A stretch of 40,460 bases of DNA from Rhodothermus sp. (GCA_026989375.1 JALSJJ010000231.1:1-40460); one strand, 5' to 3'. Numbered from the stretch's first letter, positions 19,615 through 28,889 are shown. A program made the numbers and translations. The notes: a model not told the origin generated them from the sequence alone.

Positions 19615-19643
19615 TTGACTTTTTGAAAAAAACCCTTACCTTG
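19615..19643 (+). promoter_or_regulatory. mraZ / dcw cluster promoter
   Basis: TTGACT (19615-19620), 16 bases, then TACCTTG (19637-19643). The -35 is close to consensus and the -10 is like those of pyrG and the LexA-like gene. It would start transcription near 19650, inside the run of GTGGGR boxes, leaving a leader of about 65 bases before the mraZ ATG. Confidence 0.6.
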
Positions 19644-19667
19644 TGGGAACGGTGGGGAAAAGTGGGG
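19643..19667 (+). promoter_or_regulatory. Three MraZ-binding boxes
   Basis: GTGGGA (19643-19648), GTGGGG (19652-19657) and GTGGGG (19662-19667) are direct repeats with 9- and 10-base periods. MraZ is known to bind tandem TGGGN boxes with a 10-base period ahead of its own gene. They cover the region just downstream of the -10 element, which fits autorepression of the whole cluster. Confidence 0.8.
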
Positions 19668-19714
19668 AATTTTCCCATACCCTCACGTAAGGTGTTGGGT
19701 GCTGCGCAAGAACG

Positions 19715-20158
19715 ATGGCGGGCTTCAAGGGACAGGCCGAGTATTCTGTGGACGAGAAAGGCCGGGTGGCCATCCCGGCCAAAATGCGGGCTGTCCTGAA
19801 GCCCGAAGCCAAAGGGACGTTCACGGTTACACGGGGCTTCGAGCGGTGCATCTTTCTCTATCCGCTCGACCGATGGGAGGAGATAGAGGCGAAGATGATG
19901 TCGCTCAACCTATACAACCGGGAGACGCGCAACTTCGTGCGGTTGATCTTGCGCTGGGCCGAGGAGGTCACGCTGGACAAGCAGGGACGGGTCGTGTTGC
20001 CCAAGCCGCTGATGGAATATGCGGGTATTACGGATCGGGCGCTGATCATGGGCGCGCTCGATCATATTGAAATCTGGAATCCGGCCACGTTTAATCAGTA
20101 CATGAATGAGCAACCCATGGACTACGAAACACTGGCCGAACAGGTGATGGGGGTGTGA
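19715..20158 (+). CDS. mraZ: Transcriptional regulator MraZ
   Basis: MraZ is an AbrB-like DNA-binding protein that controls the division and cell wall cluster, which it heads. The 147-residue product has the two swapped-hairpin repeats typical of the family: FKGQAEYSVDEKGRVAIPAK (about 4-23) and VTLDKQGRVVLPKPLMEYAG (about 86-105). It assembles as a ring-shaped oligomer in studied species. Its promoter carries three GTGGGR boxes. The stop overlaps the GTG start of rsmH, so the two are translationally coupled. Confidence 0.95.
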   Translation: MAGFKGQAEYSVDEKGRVAIPAKMRAVLKPEAKGTFTVTRGFERCIFLYPLDRWEEIEAKMMSLNLYNRETRNFVRLILRWAEEVTLDKQGRVVLPKPLMEYAGITDRALIMGALDHIEIWNPATFNQYMNEQPMDYETLAEQVMGV

Positions 20159-21144
20159 GTGCTGTGCAGAAACATACCGGCAGTGCTGCAGCGGGACCTT
20201 ATGGGTCGCCGTACCATGTGCCTGTTCTTTGTCAGGCTGTTGTTGAAGGACTGATCACCCATCCCGCCGGCTGCTATGTAGACGCCACCATTGGAGGAGG
20301 TGGCCACGCGGCAGCGTTGCTCGATGCACTGGCACCTGAGGGGCGGGTGATCGGGATCGATCGGGATCCGGAAGCGCTGACAGTAGTGCGCCGACGCCTG
20401 GCGGAGGCGATAGCTGCTGGACGGCTGCAGCTCGTGCAGGGTAATTTCGCCGATCTGGAAGGTCTCCTGGACGAGTTGGGGGTGCCGTCCATCGACGGGC
20501 TTTTGCTGGACCTGGGCGTGTCATCGCATCAGCTCGATGACGCGATGCGCGGGTTCAGCTTCCGGGCCGAAGGACCGCTGGATATGCGAATGGATCCTTC
20601 AAGTCCGGGACCGACAGCCGCGCAGTTGCTGGAGCGATGGAGTGCGTATGAGCTGGCCGACGTGTTGCATCGCTATGGCGAAGAGCCACGGGCGCGCAAA
20701 CTCGCTCGGGCAATTTATCAAGCCCGGCCGATCCGCACTACTGCCGAATTGGCTGAAGTAGTGCGGCGTGAAGTGCCGGCCCGTGAAGTGACCAAGACGC
20801 TGGCGCGGGTTTTTCAGGCGCTACGCATTGCGGTTAACGACGAGCTGCGGGTGCTGGAACGTGTGCTGGAGGCTGCCACGCGGCGGGTGCGTCCGGGAGG
20901 ACGCCTGGCGGTGCTCAGCTACCATTCGCTGGAGGATCGGCGCGTGAAGCGCTTTCTGCGCTACGGCAATCTGGAAGGGAAGCCGGTCCGTGACTTCTAC
21001 GGACGGCTGGTGAGTCCCTGGCGTCCGCTGACCCGTCGGGCGATACGTCCCTCAGCCGACGAAGTCGTGGTCAATCCCCGCGCTCGAAGTGCCCGGCTGC
21101 GGATTGCTGAGCGTGTGGCCGAACCAGCCTTCGAAAATCCATGA
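20155..21144 (+). CDS. rsmH: 16S rRNA (cytosine-1402-N4)-methyltransferase RsmH
   Basis: RsmH (MraW) methylates the N4 of C1402 in the 16S rRNA decoding centre. The 329-residue protein has YHVPVLCQAVVEGL, SAM-binding YVDATIGGGGHAAALL (about 41-56), LLLDLGVSSHQLDDAMRGFS and the C-terminal LAVLSYHSLEDRRVKRF, all diagnostic. The GTG at 20155 overlaps the mraZ stop; a second GTG at 20164 is a possible alternative, and conservation begins only after about residue 18. Its own stop overlaps the next gene's ATG (ATGA). Confidence 0.96.
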   Translation: MSAVQKHTGSAAAGPYGSPYHVPVLCQAVVEGLITHPAGCYVDATIGGGGHAAALLDALAPEGRVIGIDRDPEALTVVRRRLAEAIAAGRLQLVQGNFADLEGLLDELGVPSIDGLLLDLGVSSHQLDDAMRGFSFRAEGPLDMRMDPSSPGPTAAQLLERWSAYELADVLHRYGEEPRARKLARAIYQARPIRTTAELAEVVRREVPAREVTKTLARVFQALRIAVNDELRVLERVLEAATRRVRPGGRLAVLSYHSLEDRRVKRFLRYGNLEGKPVRDFYGRLVSPWRPLTRRAIRPSADEVVVNPRARSARLRIAERVAEPAFENP

Positions 21145-21563
21145 TCACGCAACGTCCCAGCAAAACCTACCGCCGACCGCGATCTGGGCAGGCCCGCCGT
21201 CGCACGACGCGTCCGGCCGAGCGCTGGCCGTCGTGGCGTGAGCTGGCCCGCCGGAATGCTATGGCTTCGCTGGATAGTCCCGGGGGGACAGATCGGCTGT
21301 CGATACGACGGCTGACCATGTATGTGCTTATGGCGGCGGCGCTGTCTACTGCTTACGTGTGGCATGTGTATGCCACACGGGCTGTGCTGCGAGAAGTGCA
21401 ACAGCTTCGGCGAGAGCACCTGCAACTGGTGCTGCAATACAACCGGTTGCGTGGCGAATTTGATCGGGCCACCAGTCCGGCGGTGATCTATCGGCGCGCG
21501 CAGGCGCTGGGCCTGAAGGAGGGCTTTACGTACGGACCGGTGGTTATTCGAGAGAATCCCTGA
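21141..21563 (+). CDS. ftsL: FtsL-like divisome protein
   Basis: A 140-residue bitopic protein in the place of ftsL. A basic N-terminal tail of about 55 residues (RRPRSGQARRRTTRPAER) is followed by one TM helix (about 58-78, LTMYVLMAAALSTAYVW) and a periplasmic coiled coil (REVQQLRREHLQLVLQYNRL), ending with the short RAQALGLKEG segment that is usual in FtsL/FtsB-like proteins. FtsL joins FtsQ and activates FtsW/FtsI at the septum. Sequence identity in this family is low, so the call rests on topology, size and position between rsmH and ftsI. Confidence 0.82.
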   Translation: MITQRPSKTYRRPRSGQARRRTTRPAERWPSWRELARRNAMASLDSPGGTDRLSIRRLTMYVLMAAALSTAYVWHVYATRAVLREVQQLRREHLQLVLQYNRLRGEFDRATSPAVIYRRAQALGLKEGFTYGPVVIRENP

Positions 21564-21572
21564 GGTCAATGC

Positions 21573-23666
21573 GTGTGTGCCGTGGAGCCCCGCGATCAAA
21601 TGCTTACGCGCATGTATGGGGTGTTGGTATTGATGGCACTATGGCCGCTGGCCATCGTGGGACGGATGCTCTGGATCTATCTGGGAGAAGGAGCAGCATT
21701 GCGAGACGAGGGGCGCCGCCAAGTACGGGCGGTTGTGGACATTCCTGCCATGCGGGGCGAAATCCTCGACCGCACTGGAAAGGCGTTGGCCGTCAACACG
21801 GTGCGTTATGACCTGGCACTTGATCCGGAAGTCGAAGGCTTTGAAGCACGGGCGGCTGTGTTCTTTGAAAGACTGGCCCGTTTGACCGGAAGGCCGGCTG
21901 CATATTTTCGGCGACGCGTAGCCCGCCGGCAAAGTCCCCGCTATGTAGTGCTCTGGCGCGGTCTTACCGAGGCGCAGAAGGCGGCCATTGAAAGCTGGAA
22001 AGTGCCCGGTGTCATTCTGGAGCCCCGTTTCAGCCGCTGGTATCCCTACAGGTCGCTGGCGGCGCATGTGCTCGGCTATGTAGGAGCCGATGGGCGAGGG
22101 CTGGCGGGGCTGGAACTGCAATATGATGCATACCTGCGGGGGCGGCCAGGGCGGCGTGTGGTCCAGCGCGACCGTCGGGGGGTACTCAAGCCAATGGTGG
22201 GCGGCGAAGTCGTCGAGCCCGAGCATGGACAGACGCTGGTGCTCACGATCGATCTGATCCGGCAGACTATTCTGGAGGAAGAACTGGCCCGGGGAGTAGC
22301 TGAAGCAGCGGCACGCTGGGGAACCGCCATTGCCATGGACCCGCGTACGGGCGCGGTGCTGGCCATGGCCAATGTGCCCACGTTTGATCCTAACCAGCCG
22401 GCCACAGTCCCCGAGGCGTTTCGGCGCAATCGGGCCATTACCGACCGCATGGAGCCCGGCTCGACCTTCAAGCTTATTACCGCCATTGCGGCCTTGGAGC
22501 AAGGCGTGGCGGCCCTTGAGGACACCATTGATACCGGAGCTGGCTGGGCCGTCTTTGGCGGTCGCACCATGCGCGACGTGCATGCCTACGGACGCATCTC
22601 TTTTGCGGATGCGCTCGTGCTGTCGAGCAACGTGGGCGTTGCCAAAGTGGCCACCCGGCTTAAGCCAGGTATCCTTTACCAGTATGCCCGTAATCTGGGC
22701 TTCGGGCAGCCGACCTGGATTGACCTGCCGGGTGAGGTGAGCGGCACGCTGAAGCGTCCATCCCGTTGGAGCGGCACCACGTTGACTTCGATGAGTATTG
22801 GCTACGAAGTCGATGCAACGCCGCTCCAGATCCTGACCGCTTACTGTGCGCTGGCTAACGGTGGACTGTTGGTGCGGCCTTATGTGGTGGCTGAGCGGCG
22901 GACGCTTACGGGCGAAGTGGTCTGGAGGGCACGGCCCGACTCGATCCGGCGAGCCTTCCGTCGCGAAACGGCCCGACGGCTGTTGCCCGTATTCGAGCGG
23001 GTGGTGAATGAAGGCACAGGACGCGCGGCGCGGATTGAAGGACTCCCGGTGGCCGGCAAAACGGGCACAGCCTCCAAGGTAGTGAACGGTCGCTATCGAC
23101 CCGGGGCTTATCGGGCATCGTTTGTGGGCTTTTTTCCGGCCGACGATCCGCAGGTAGCGCTGATCGTGGTGCTCGACGAACCGCGCCGTAGCATCTATGG
23201 GGGAGAGGTAGCCGCACCCATCTTTCGACGGATTGCCGAGCGCTGGATCAGCACGTTCCCGAAAATTGCCGAACGTATGACGCCCCATGAGACGGTGCCT
23301 GCGCAGATTCTTCGGCCGCTGCCTTCGGTTATCGGACAGCCACTGGCCGTAGCAGCCGCTCGCCTCTGGAGCGAAGGGTTAAAGGTGCGAACAACTGCCT
23401 CCGGCGATCGGCCGGCCATCGTGGTGGCCCAACAGCCATCGCCAGGCACGTCGGTAGAGCCGGGAACAACGGTGCGGCTGGAAGTGGCGCCCGATACGCT
23501 GAGACGCCGCATGCCTGATCTGCGGGGGATCAGCGCTCGGCAGGCAATTTACTGGCTGAATGCGCTCCGCGTGGCGGTGCGGGTGGAAGGTCATGGCCAG
23601 GTCGTTGCCCAGTGGCCGGAACCTGGAGCTCCCTTACCCAAGGAGGTATATCTGCGATGCCAGTAG
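21573..23666 (+). CDS. ftsI: Penicillin-binding protein, FtsI/PBP3 type with two PASTA domains
   Basis: Septal peptidoglycan transpeptidase, 697 residues. One N-terminal TM (about 15-37, VLVLMALWPLAIVGRMLWIY) is followed by the PBP dimerisation domain (RGEILDRTGKALAVN) and the transpeptidase with S297-T-F-K300, S351-S-N353 and K496-T-G498. Two PASTA domains end the protein (about 577-637, with SVIGQPLAVAAARLW, and 640-697, with MPDLRGISARQAIYWL). PASTA domains are absent from proteobacterial FtsI but occur in Bacteroidota and Gram-positives. The start is GTG 21573, 6 bases after GAGGT; later ATGs at 21600 and 21612 are alternatives. The murE ribosome site lies inside its last codons. Confidence 0.94.
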   Translation: MCAVEPRDQMLTRMYGVLVLMALWPLAIVGRMLWIYLGEGAALRDEGRRQVRAVVDIPAMRGEILDRTGKALAVNTVRYDLALDPEVEGFEARAAVFFERLARLTGRPAAYFRRRVARRQSPRYVVLWRGLTEAQKAAIESWKVPGVILEPRFSRWYPYRSLAAHVLGYVGADGRGLAGLELQYDAYLRGRPGRRVVQRDRRGVLKPMVGGEVVEPEHGQTLVLTIDLIRQTILEEELARGVAEAAARWGTAIAMDPRTGAVLAMANVPTFDPNQPATVPEAFRRNRAITDRMEPGSTFKLITAIAALEQGVAALEDTIDTGAGWAVFGGRTMRDVHAYGRISFADALVLSSNVGVAKVATRLKPGILYQYARNLGFGQPTWIDLPGEVSGTLKRPSRWSGTTLTSMSIGYEVDATPLQILTAYCALANGGLLVRPYVVAERRTLTGEVVWRARPDSIRRAFRRETARRLLPVFERVVNEGTGRAARIEGLPVAGKTGTASKVVNGRYRPGAYRASFVGFFPADDPQVALIVVLDEPRRSIYGGEVAAPIFRRIAERWISTFPKIAERMTPHETVPAQILRPLPSVIGQPLAVAAARLWSEGLKVRTTASGDRPAIVVAQQPSPGTSVEPGTTVRLEVAPDTLRRRMPDLRGISARQAIYWLNALRVAVRVEGHGQVVAQWPEPGAPLPKEVYLRCQ
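23640..23647 (+). promoter_or_regulatory. Ribosome binding site that fixes the murE start
   Basis: AAGGAGGT, a full anti-16S match, lies inside the end of ftsI, nine bases before ATG 23657. It rules in that ATG over an in-frame upstream start at 23612. Confidence 0.8.
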
Positions 23667-25192
23667 CTATCCCACGAGAACCGATCTCAATAGCTCACGT
23701 GCTTCAGCGTTTGGAGCGCGAAGGGCTGCTGCAAACGGTTGTCGGACCGACAGCCGACCGGCAGGTTACGCATCTGTCAGATAACAGTCAGGAGGTACGG
23801 GCCGAGGCACTGTTTGTGGCGGTGCGGGGTGAGCGTGTCGATGGACATCAATTTATAGAACAGGCTGTAGAGCAGGGAGCTGTGGTCGTCGTGGGAGAAA
23901 CGCTACCGGAGGGATGCGCCGAGCGCTTTCCGGCGACAACGTTTGTCCAGGTGTCGAATAGTCGGCGGGCGCTGGGGATTCTGGCCACCATCTTCCACAT
24001 GAATCCCGCCCGGCGACTGCGTCTGATTGGCATCACAGGTACCAACGGGAAGACGACTACGGCTTTTCTGGTGTATTACATGCTGAATGCGATCGGGGAG
24101 GAGACCGGGTTGATTGGGACGATCTGCTACCGATTTGGTCGGCACGAACTGCCCGCATTGAATACCACGCCTGGGCCGATTGAGCTAAACCATTTGCTAC
24201 GGCGCATGACGGGTGTTCCTTGTAGAAACTGCGTCATGGAAGTTTCGTCGCATGCGCTGGAGCAGGAGCGGGTAGCGGGATTGCCCTTCTCCATTGCGGT
24301 CTTTACCAACCTGACGCGCGACCACCTGGACTATCACGGATCGTTCGAAGCGTATTTAAAGGCCAAGAAGAAGCTCTTTGACAGGTTGACCTTTCGGGCA
24401 ACGGCGCTCTACAACATTGATGATCCCAGTGGTCCAGCACTTGTGGCCGACACGAAGGCCTGTCGCATCAGTTACGGCCTGCGGGAGGAAGCACAACTGC
24501 AAGTGCATATCGTCAGCCACAGCCTTGAGGGGCTGGGGCTCAACATAGACGGCCGTTTCCAGCGCTTTCCACTGGTAGGACGCTTCAATGCCTATAACCT
24601 GCTGGCGGCCTATGGGGTGGGCCGGGCGATGGGCTTGGATCCTGACCTGCTGTTGGAGGCGCTGAGTCAGGTGCCGCAGATTCCCGGTCGCTTTGAGCGC
24701 TTTACGTTTGAAGATGGCACGACAGCCATTGTGGATTACGCCCACACCCCTGATGCGCTCGAAAACGTGCTACGAACCATCCGTGAGGTAATGCCAGCGG
24801 GGGCGCGACTGTGGTGCGTCTTTGGATGTGGGGGCGAGCGCGATCGGGGTAAACGACCGGTAATGGGTACAATCGCCGAACGGTTAGCAGACTGTGTAGT
24901 CGTCACCAGTGATAATCCGCGCTCAGAAGATCCGCAGCAGATTTTCGAGGATATTCGGCGAGGGATGCGCCATCCTGAAGCAGCCCTGTGGGAAGTAGAT
25001 CGGGCGCGAGCTATTGAGCAGGTTGCGAAGCTGTGTCGTCCAGGCGATGTGGTGTTGGTGGCGGGAAAGGGCCATGAAGCTTACCAGCTTATCGGTACGG
25101 AAAGGATTCCTATGGACGACCGCCAGTTGGTGCGGGAGTTCTTCGAGCACTACCACACGCCGGCGCGCCCCCCTTCGTTCAGATTTTTGTAA
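23657..25192 (+). CDS. murE: UDP-MurNAc-tripeptide synthetase (meso-DAP-adding)
   Basis: MurE adds the third amino acid to UDP-MurNAc-L-Ala-D-Glu in the cytoplasm. The 511-residue protein has the Mur ligase N-domain (VTHLSDNSQEVRAEALFVAV), the ATP loop GITGTNGKTTT (125-135), MEVSSHALEQERV with the carbamylated-Lys region downstream, and a C-domain carrying D419-N-P-R422-SED, the DNPR motif that selects meso-diaminopimelate rather than lysine. It starts inside the last ten bases of ftsI. This predicts a DAP-type peptidoglycan. Confidence 0.95.
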   Translation: MPVAIPREPISIAHVLQRLEREGLLQTVVGPTADRQVTHLSDNSQEVRAEALFVAVRGERVDGHQFIEQAVEQGAVVVVGETLPEGCAERFPATTFVQVSNSRRALGILATIFHMNPARRLRLIGITGTNGKTTTAFLVYYMLNAIGEETGLIGTICYRFGRHELPALNTTPGPIELNHLLRRMTGVPCRNCVMEVSSHALEQERVAGLPFSIAVFTNLTRDHLDYHGSFEAYLKAKKKLFDRLTFRATALYNIDDPSGPALVADTKACRISYGLREEAQLQVHIVSHSLEGLGLNIDGRFQRFPLVGRFNAYNLLAAYGVGRAMGLDPDLLLEALSQVPQIPGRFERFTFEDGTTAIVDYAHTPDALENVLRTIREVMPAGARLWCVFGCGGERDRGKRPVMGTIAERLADCVVVTSDNPRSEDPQQIFEDIRRGMRHPEAALWEVDRARAIEQVAKLCRPGDVVLVAGKGHEAYQLIGTERIPMDDRQLVREFFEHYHTPARPPSFRFL

Positions 25193-25194
25193 CC

Positions 25195-26340
25195 ATGCTG
25201 TACTACCTGTTGCAATATCTGGAGGTTACGTATCAGCCGCCCGGTTTTCAGGTCTTCCGCTTCATTACGGTCCGGGCGGTGCTGGCCGCGCTGACGGCGC
25301 TGGCTCTTTCCCTGTTTGTGGGCCGCCGCATTATTCGCTGGCTACAGCGCAAACAATTGGGCGAACATGTACGGAACGATATGCTCATCAGTCATGCCCA
25401 TAAGGCTGGCACGCCTACCATGGGTGGCCTGATCATCTTGCTGTCGCTGCTGGTGTCGGTATTGCTCTGGGGAGCCATTGCCGAGGTGTATGTCTGGCTG
25501 GCTTTGTTGGCCACGGCCTGGATGGGGGCGTTCGGGTTACTCGATGATTACATCAAAACGATTCTGCGTGATAAACGGGGGTTGGCTCCACGTATCAAGC
25601 TGATTGGCCAGGTCAGCCTGGGGCTGATTGTGGGAAGTGTACTCTACTTCCATCCCCAGTTTGCCGAGATCCATACCATAACCTATGTGCCCTTTCTCAA
25701 AGACCGAGTATTTGACTACTACTTCTTCGGCGAAAGTTTGTCGGTAGATATCGGGTGGGCCGTCTATCTGCCGGTGGCCATATTCGTTGTGACCGCCGTA
25801 TCGAACGCGGTGAACATTACCGACGGACTCGACGGGCTGGCAGCAGGCACCACAGCCTTTGTGGCCGGGGGACTCATGGTGTTTGCCTATATCTCAGGCA
25901 ACGCCATCTTGGCCGATTTTCTCAACGATCTGTACCTGCCGGGAGCCGGTGAGTTGGCCGTATTTGCAGCGGCAATGGCGGCGGCCTGTCTGGGTTTTCT
26001 CTGGTACAATGGCTATCCTGCTCAGGTTTTTATGGGCGACACAGGCGCGTTAGCGCTGGGGGCGGCGGTAGGCACACTCGCGCTTATGGTCAAAAAGGAG
26101 CTGCTGCTCCCGTTGCTGGGGGCTGTCTATTTCGTAGAAGCACTCTCGGTGATCATTCAGACGACCTATTTCAAATATACGCGATGGCGCACGGGTACCG
26201 GACGGCGTGTGTTTCGGATTGCGCCGTTGCATCACCACTTTGAAGCAATGGGCTTACACGAGTCAAAAATTGTGATCCGCTTCTGGATCATAACCGCATT
26301 GACGGTGCTGGCCACACTGCTGACGTTGCGGATTCGATGA
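25195..26340 (+). CDS. mraY: Phospho-MurNAc-pentapeptide transferase
   Basis: MraY makes lipid I by moving phospho-MurNAc-pentapeptide to undecaprenyl phosphate in the inner membrane. The 381-residue protein has about ten hydrophobic helices and the catalytic motifs KAGTPTMGG, GLLDDYIK, NAVNITDGLDGLA, FMGDTGALALG and the C-terminal LHHHFEAMG. It starts two bases after the murE stop. There is no murF between murE and mraY, unlike in E. coli. Confidence 0.96.
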   Translation: MLYYLLQYLEVTYQPPGFQVFRFITVRAVLAALTALALSLFVGRRIIRWLQRKQLGEHVRNDMLISHAHKAGTPTMGGLIILLSLLVSVLLWGAIAEVYVWLALLATAWMGAFGLLDDYIKTILRDKRGLAPRIKLIGQVSLGLIVGSVLYFHPQFAEIHTITYVPFLKDRVFDYYFFGESLSVDIGWAVYLPVAIFVVTAVSNAVNITDGLDGLAAGTTAFVAGGLMVFAYISGNAILADFLNDLYLPGAGELAVFAAAMAAACLGFLWYNGYPAQVFMGDTGALALGAAVGTLALMVKKELLLPLLGAVYFVEALSVIIQTTYFKYTRWRTGTGRRVFRIAPLHHHFEAMGLHESKIVIRFWIITALTVLATLLTLRIR

Positions 26341-26346
26341 GGTGCG

Positions 26347-27711
26347 ATGGATCCGAAAGGGCTGCGCAAAAAACGGGTAACGGTGGTGGGAGGTGCGCGA
26401 AGTGGGCTTGCGGTAGCGCGGCTGTTGCGCAGGGCAGGGGCACGCGTGTTTCTGACCGAGCAAAAACCTGCAGCGCCGGGGTTGGAAGCTACGCTCGACG
26501 CGCTGGGTGTGCGCTACGAGTTCGGCGGCCATACGGTCCGGGCGCTGGAAGCCGACCTATTGGTCGTCAGCCCGGGGGTACCGTCGACGATCCCGCTGGT
26601 GCAGCACGCGCTGCGTATTGGATTGCCGGTGTATTCGGAGATCGAGATAGCCTCATGGTTCTGTCGAGCACCCATTGTGGCCGTTACGGGCACTAATGGC
26701 AAGACAACCACGACCAGCCTGATCGGCTACATCTTCCGAAAAGCCGGACGGCAGACGATCGTCGCGGGCAACATTGGCTATCCGTTTTCCGACTATGTGC
26801 TTGATGCGATGCCTGAAGACGTAGTGGTGCTGGAGGTTTCCAGCTTTCAACTGGACCATGTGGCTACCTTCCGGCCACGTGTGAGCGTGTTGCTCAACAT
26901 CACGCCCGATCATCTGGATCGGTATAACTATAGCTTCAATGAGTATGCTCAGAGCAAATTCCGCATTTTCGCTAACCAGCGTGATGCGGATGTGCTGGTA
27001 TACAACCACGACGATGAGCTCATCCGCATGGCAGCTGAGCGCGCGCATCGTAAACGAGGATTGCGGGTGCTTGGCTTCAGCCAGCGGACGGAGTTACCGG
27101 TTGGCGCTTTTGTGCGCGACGGCTACCTGATCCTTCGGATCGAACAGCAGGAGGAAGTCCTTATGCACGCGAATGAGCTGGCTCTGCGCGGGCGACACAA
27201 CCTGTACAACTCGCTGGCCGCAGCGGTGGCAGCCCGTGTCATGGAGGTCCGCAACGACGTGGTGCGCGAAAGTCTGGCAAGCTTTGAGGGCGTGCCGCAC
27301 CGCCTGGAGTTTGTGCGTGAGCTTGACGGCGTCCGCTACGTCAACGATTCAAAAGCCACCAATGTGAATGCCGTGTGGTATGCCCTGGAAAGCTTCTCCT
27401 GTCCGATTGTGCTGATTGCCGGAGGACGGGACAAGGGCAATGACTACGCGGTCCTCAAGCCGTTGGTGGCTGAGAAAGTGCGGGCGCTGGTAGCGATTGG
27501 CGAAAGTGCCGACAAGTTGCTGCGCGAGCTGGGCTCCCTGGTGCCCCATGCGGTCAAGGCGCAGAGCATGGAAGAGGCAATCCAGTACGCCCGCGTGTTT
27601 GCAGAGCCGGGCGACGTAGTGCTGCTCAGCCCGGCCTGTGCGTCGTTCGACATGTTTGAGAACTATGAAGAGCGCGGCGACACGTTTCGTCGCCTGGTGC
27701 TGAGTCTGTAG
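26347..27711 (+). CDS. murD: UDP-MurNAc-L-Ala D-glutamate ligase
   Basis: MurD adds D-glutamate to UDP-MurNAc-L-alanine. The 454-residue protein has a Rossmann-like N-domain (VTVVGGARSGLAVARLL), the Mur ligase ATP loop VTGTNGKTTT (113-122), EVSSFQLDHV and LNITPDHLDRY, and the C-domain with PHRLEFVRELDGVRYVNDSKATN and LIAGGRDKG. Six bases separate it from mraY and two from ftsW, so it is part of the continuous operon. Confidence 0.96.
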   Translation: MDPKGLRKKRVTVVGGARSGLAVARLLRRAGARVFLTEQKPAAPGLEATLDALGVRYEFGGHTVRALEADLLVVSPGVPSTIPLVQHALRIGLPVYSEIEIASWFCRAPIVAVTGTNGKTTTTSLIGYIFRKAGRQTIVAGNIGYPFSDYVLDAMPEDVVVLEVSSFQLDHVATFRPRVSVLLNITPDHLDRYNYSFNEYAQSKFRIFANQRDADVLVYNHDDELIRMAAERAHRKRGLRVLGFSQRTELPVGAFVRDGYLILRIEQQEEVLMHANELALRGRHNLYNSLAAAVAARVMEVRNDVVRESLASFEGVPHRLEFVRELDGVRYVNDSKATNVNAVWYALESFSCPIVLIAGGRDKGNDYAVLKPLVAEKVRALVAIGESADKLLRELGSLVPHAVKAQSMEEAIQYARVFAEPGDVVLLSPACASFDMFENYEERGDTFRRLVLSL

Positions 27712-27713
27712 CA

Positions 27714-28889
27714 ATGCGCAGGAGTCGAGCGACATCGCGCGTGTATCGGCCCCCGACAGCCGTCGGCACGGACCGCTACGTGCAATTCGTGGTGGTAGCG
27801 CTTATGGCCTTTGGCGTGGTGGCCGTCTACAGTGCCGTGTCGTTTCTGGCTGAGACCAAAGCCGGGGGAGAACCGGAGCGGCTGCTGCTGCGGCATCTGG
27901 TGCGGGTGTTCCTGGCTGCCGGAGCGATGGTGGTAGTAGCCCGCATAGATTATCGGCGGTTAGCCCGCTGGAGCTTGCTCATACTGGTGGGCGCGTTGGG
28001 TTTGCTGCTGTTGGTGCAAGTGGCCGGGGTGGCTTTTGGCGGCGCAACACGCTGGTTACGGATCGGTTCGCTGGCGTTCCAACCGTCAGATCTGGCCGGC
28101 GTAGCGCTACTGCTACATCTGTCGGTGTTGCTCACGCGCAAGCAGGCCTATATCGACTCCTTCGAGCGAGGCTTCCTGCCGCTGCTGTTCTGGATACTGG
28201 TGACGGCCGTGCTGATCGGGATCGAGAATCTTTCGACAGCCGCACTGTTGACGGGTAGCATGCTGCTGGTGTGTTTTGTGGGAAGGGTGCGGCTCCTGCA
28301 TCTAACCGGTTCTGGCCTGCTGGGGCTGGGGTTGGCTGCTCTGGTGCTACTGACTTCTCCCCAGCGGGCGGCCCGCGTGGAGGCTTTCCTGGGCACTAAG
28401 ATCTTTGCCCACACCGAAGCCGAAGCTGTCTTCGATCCGCTTGATGAAGGGTATCAGGCCCGGCAGGCTCGTATTGCCTTTGCCATGGGCGGACTGACCG
28501 GAGTAGGTCCCGGCAAAAGCGTACAACGGGACTTTTTACCGGCGCCCTATAATGATTTCATCTTTGCGATTGTGGCTGAAGAGTACGGTATGGTGGGCGC
28601 GACGCTACTGTTGGCAGCCCTGATGATCTTGCTTTTTCGCGGATATCTGCGCATTGCCCGACATGCTCGTGATCCATTAGGATTTTTCCTGGCCTTTGGC
28701 GCCACCACAATGCTGACGCTTCAGGGCTTTGTACATGCAGCGGTCACCTGTGGGTTGCTGCCGGTGACGGGCTTGCCGTTTCCTTTTGTCTCTTACGGTG
28801 GCACGTCGTTGCTGACCAGCGGCATTCTGGCGGGATTGCTGCTAAGTGTTTCGAGACAGGCGCAACTACCTGAAAAGGGGCGATCCTGA
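27714..28889 (+). CDS. ftsW: SEDS-family glycosyltransferase FtsW
   Basis: FtsW polymerises lipid II into septal glycan strands with FtsI. The 391-residue multi-pass protein shows VYSAVSFLAETKAGGEP after TM1, RWLRIGSLAFQPSD (the conserved loop), YQARQARIAFAMGGLTGVGPGKS, LPAPYNDFIFAIVAEEYG and GLPFPFVSYGGTSLL, all SEDS hallmarks. Position between murD and murG supports FtsW over RodA. Its stop shares one base with the murG ATG (TGATG). Confidence 0.94.
   Translation: MRRSRATSRVYRPPTAVGTDRYVQFVVVALMAFGVVAVYSAVSFLAETKAGGEPERLLLRHLVRVFLAAGAMVVVARIDYRRLARWSLLILVGALGLLLLVQVAGVAFGGATRWLRIGSLAFQPSDLAGVALLLHLSVLLTRKQAYIDSFERGFLPLLFWILVTAVLIGIENLSTAALLTGSMLLVCFVGRVRLLHLTGSGLLGLGLAALVLLTSPQRAARVEAFLGTKIFAHTEAEAVFDPLDEGYQARQARIAFAMGGLTGVGPGKSVQRDFLPAPYNDFIFAIVAEEYGMVGATLLLAALMILLFRGYLRIARHARDPLGFFLAFGATTMLTLQGFVHAAVTCGLLPVTGLPFPFVSYGGTSLLTSGILAGLLLSVSRQAQLPEKGRS

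Noticed and set aside
21639-23288. 549-codon open frame antisense to ftsI
   Set aside because: It lies fully inside ftsI, whose catalytic motifs are intact; the antisense product is rich in His, Arg and Pro and has no recognisable domain, as expected for a GC-rich shadow frame.
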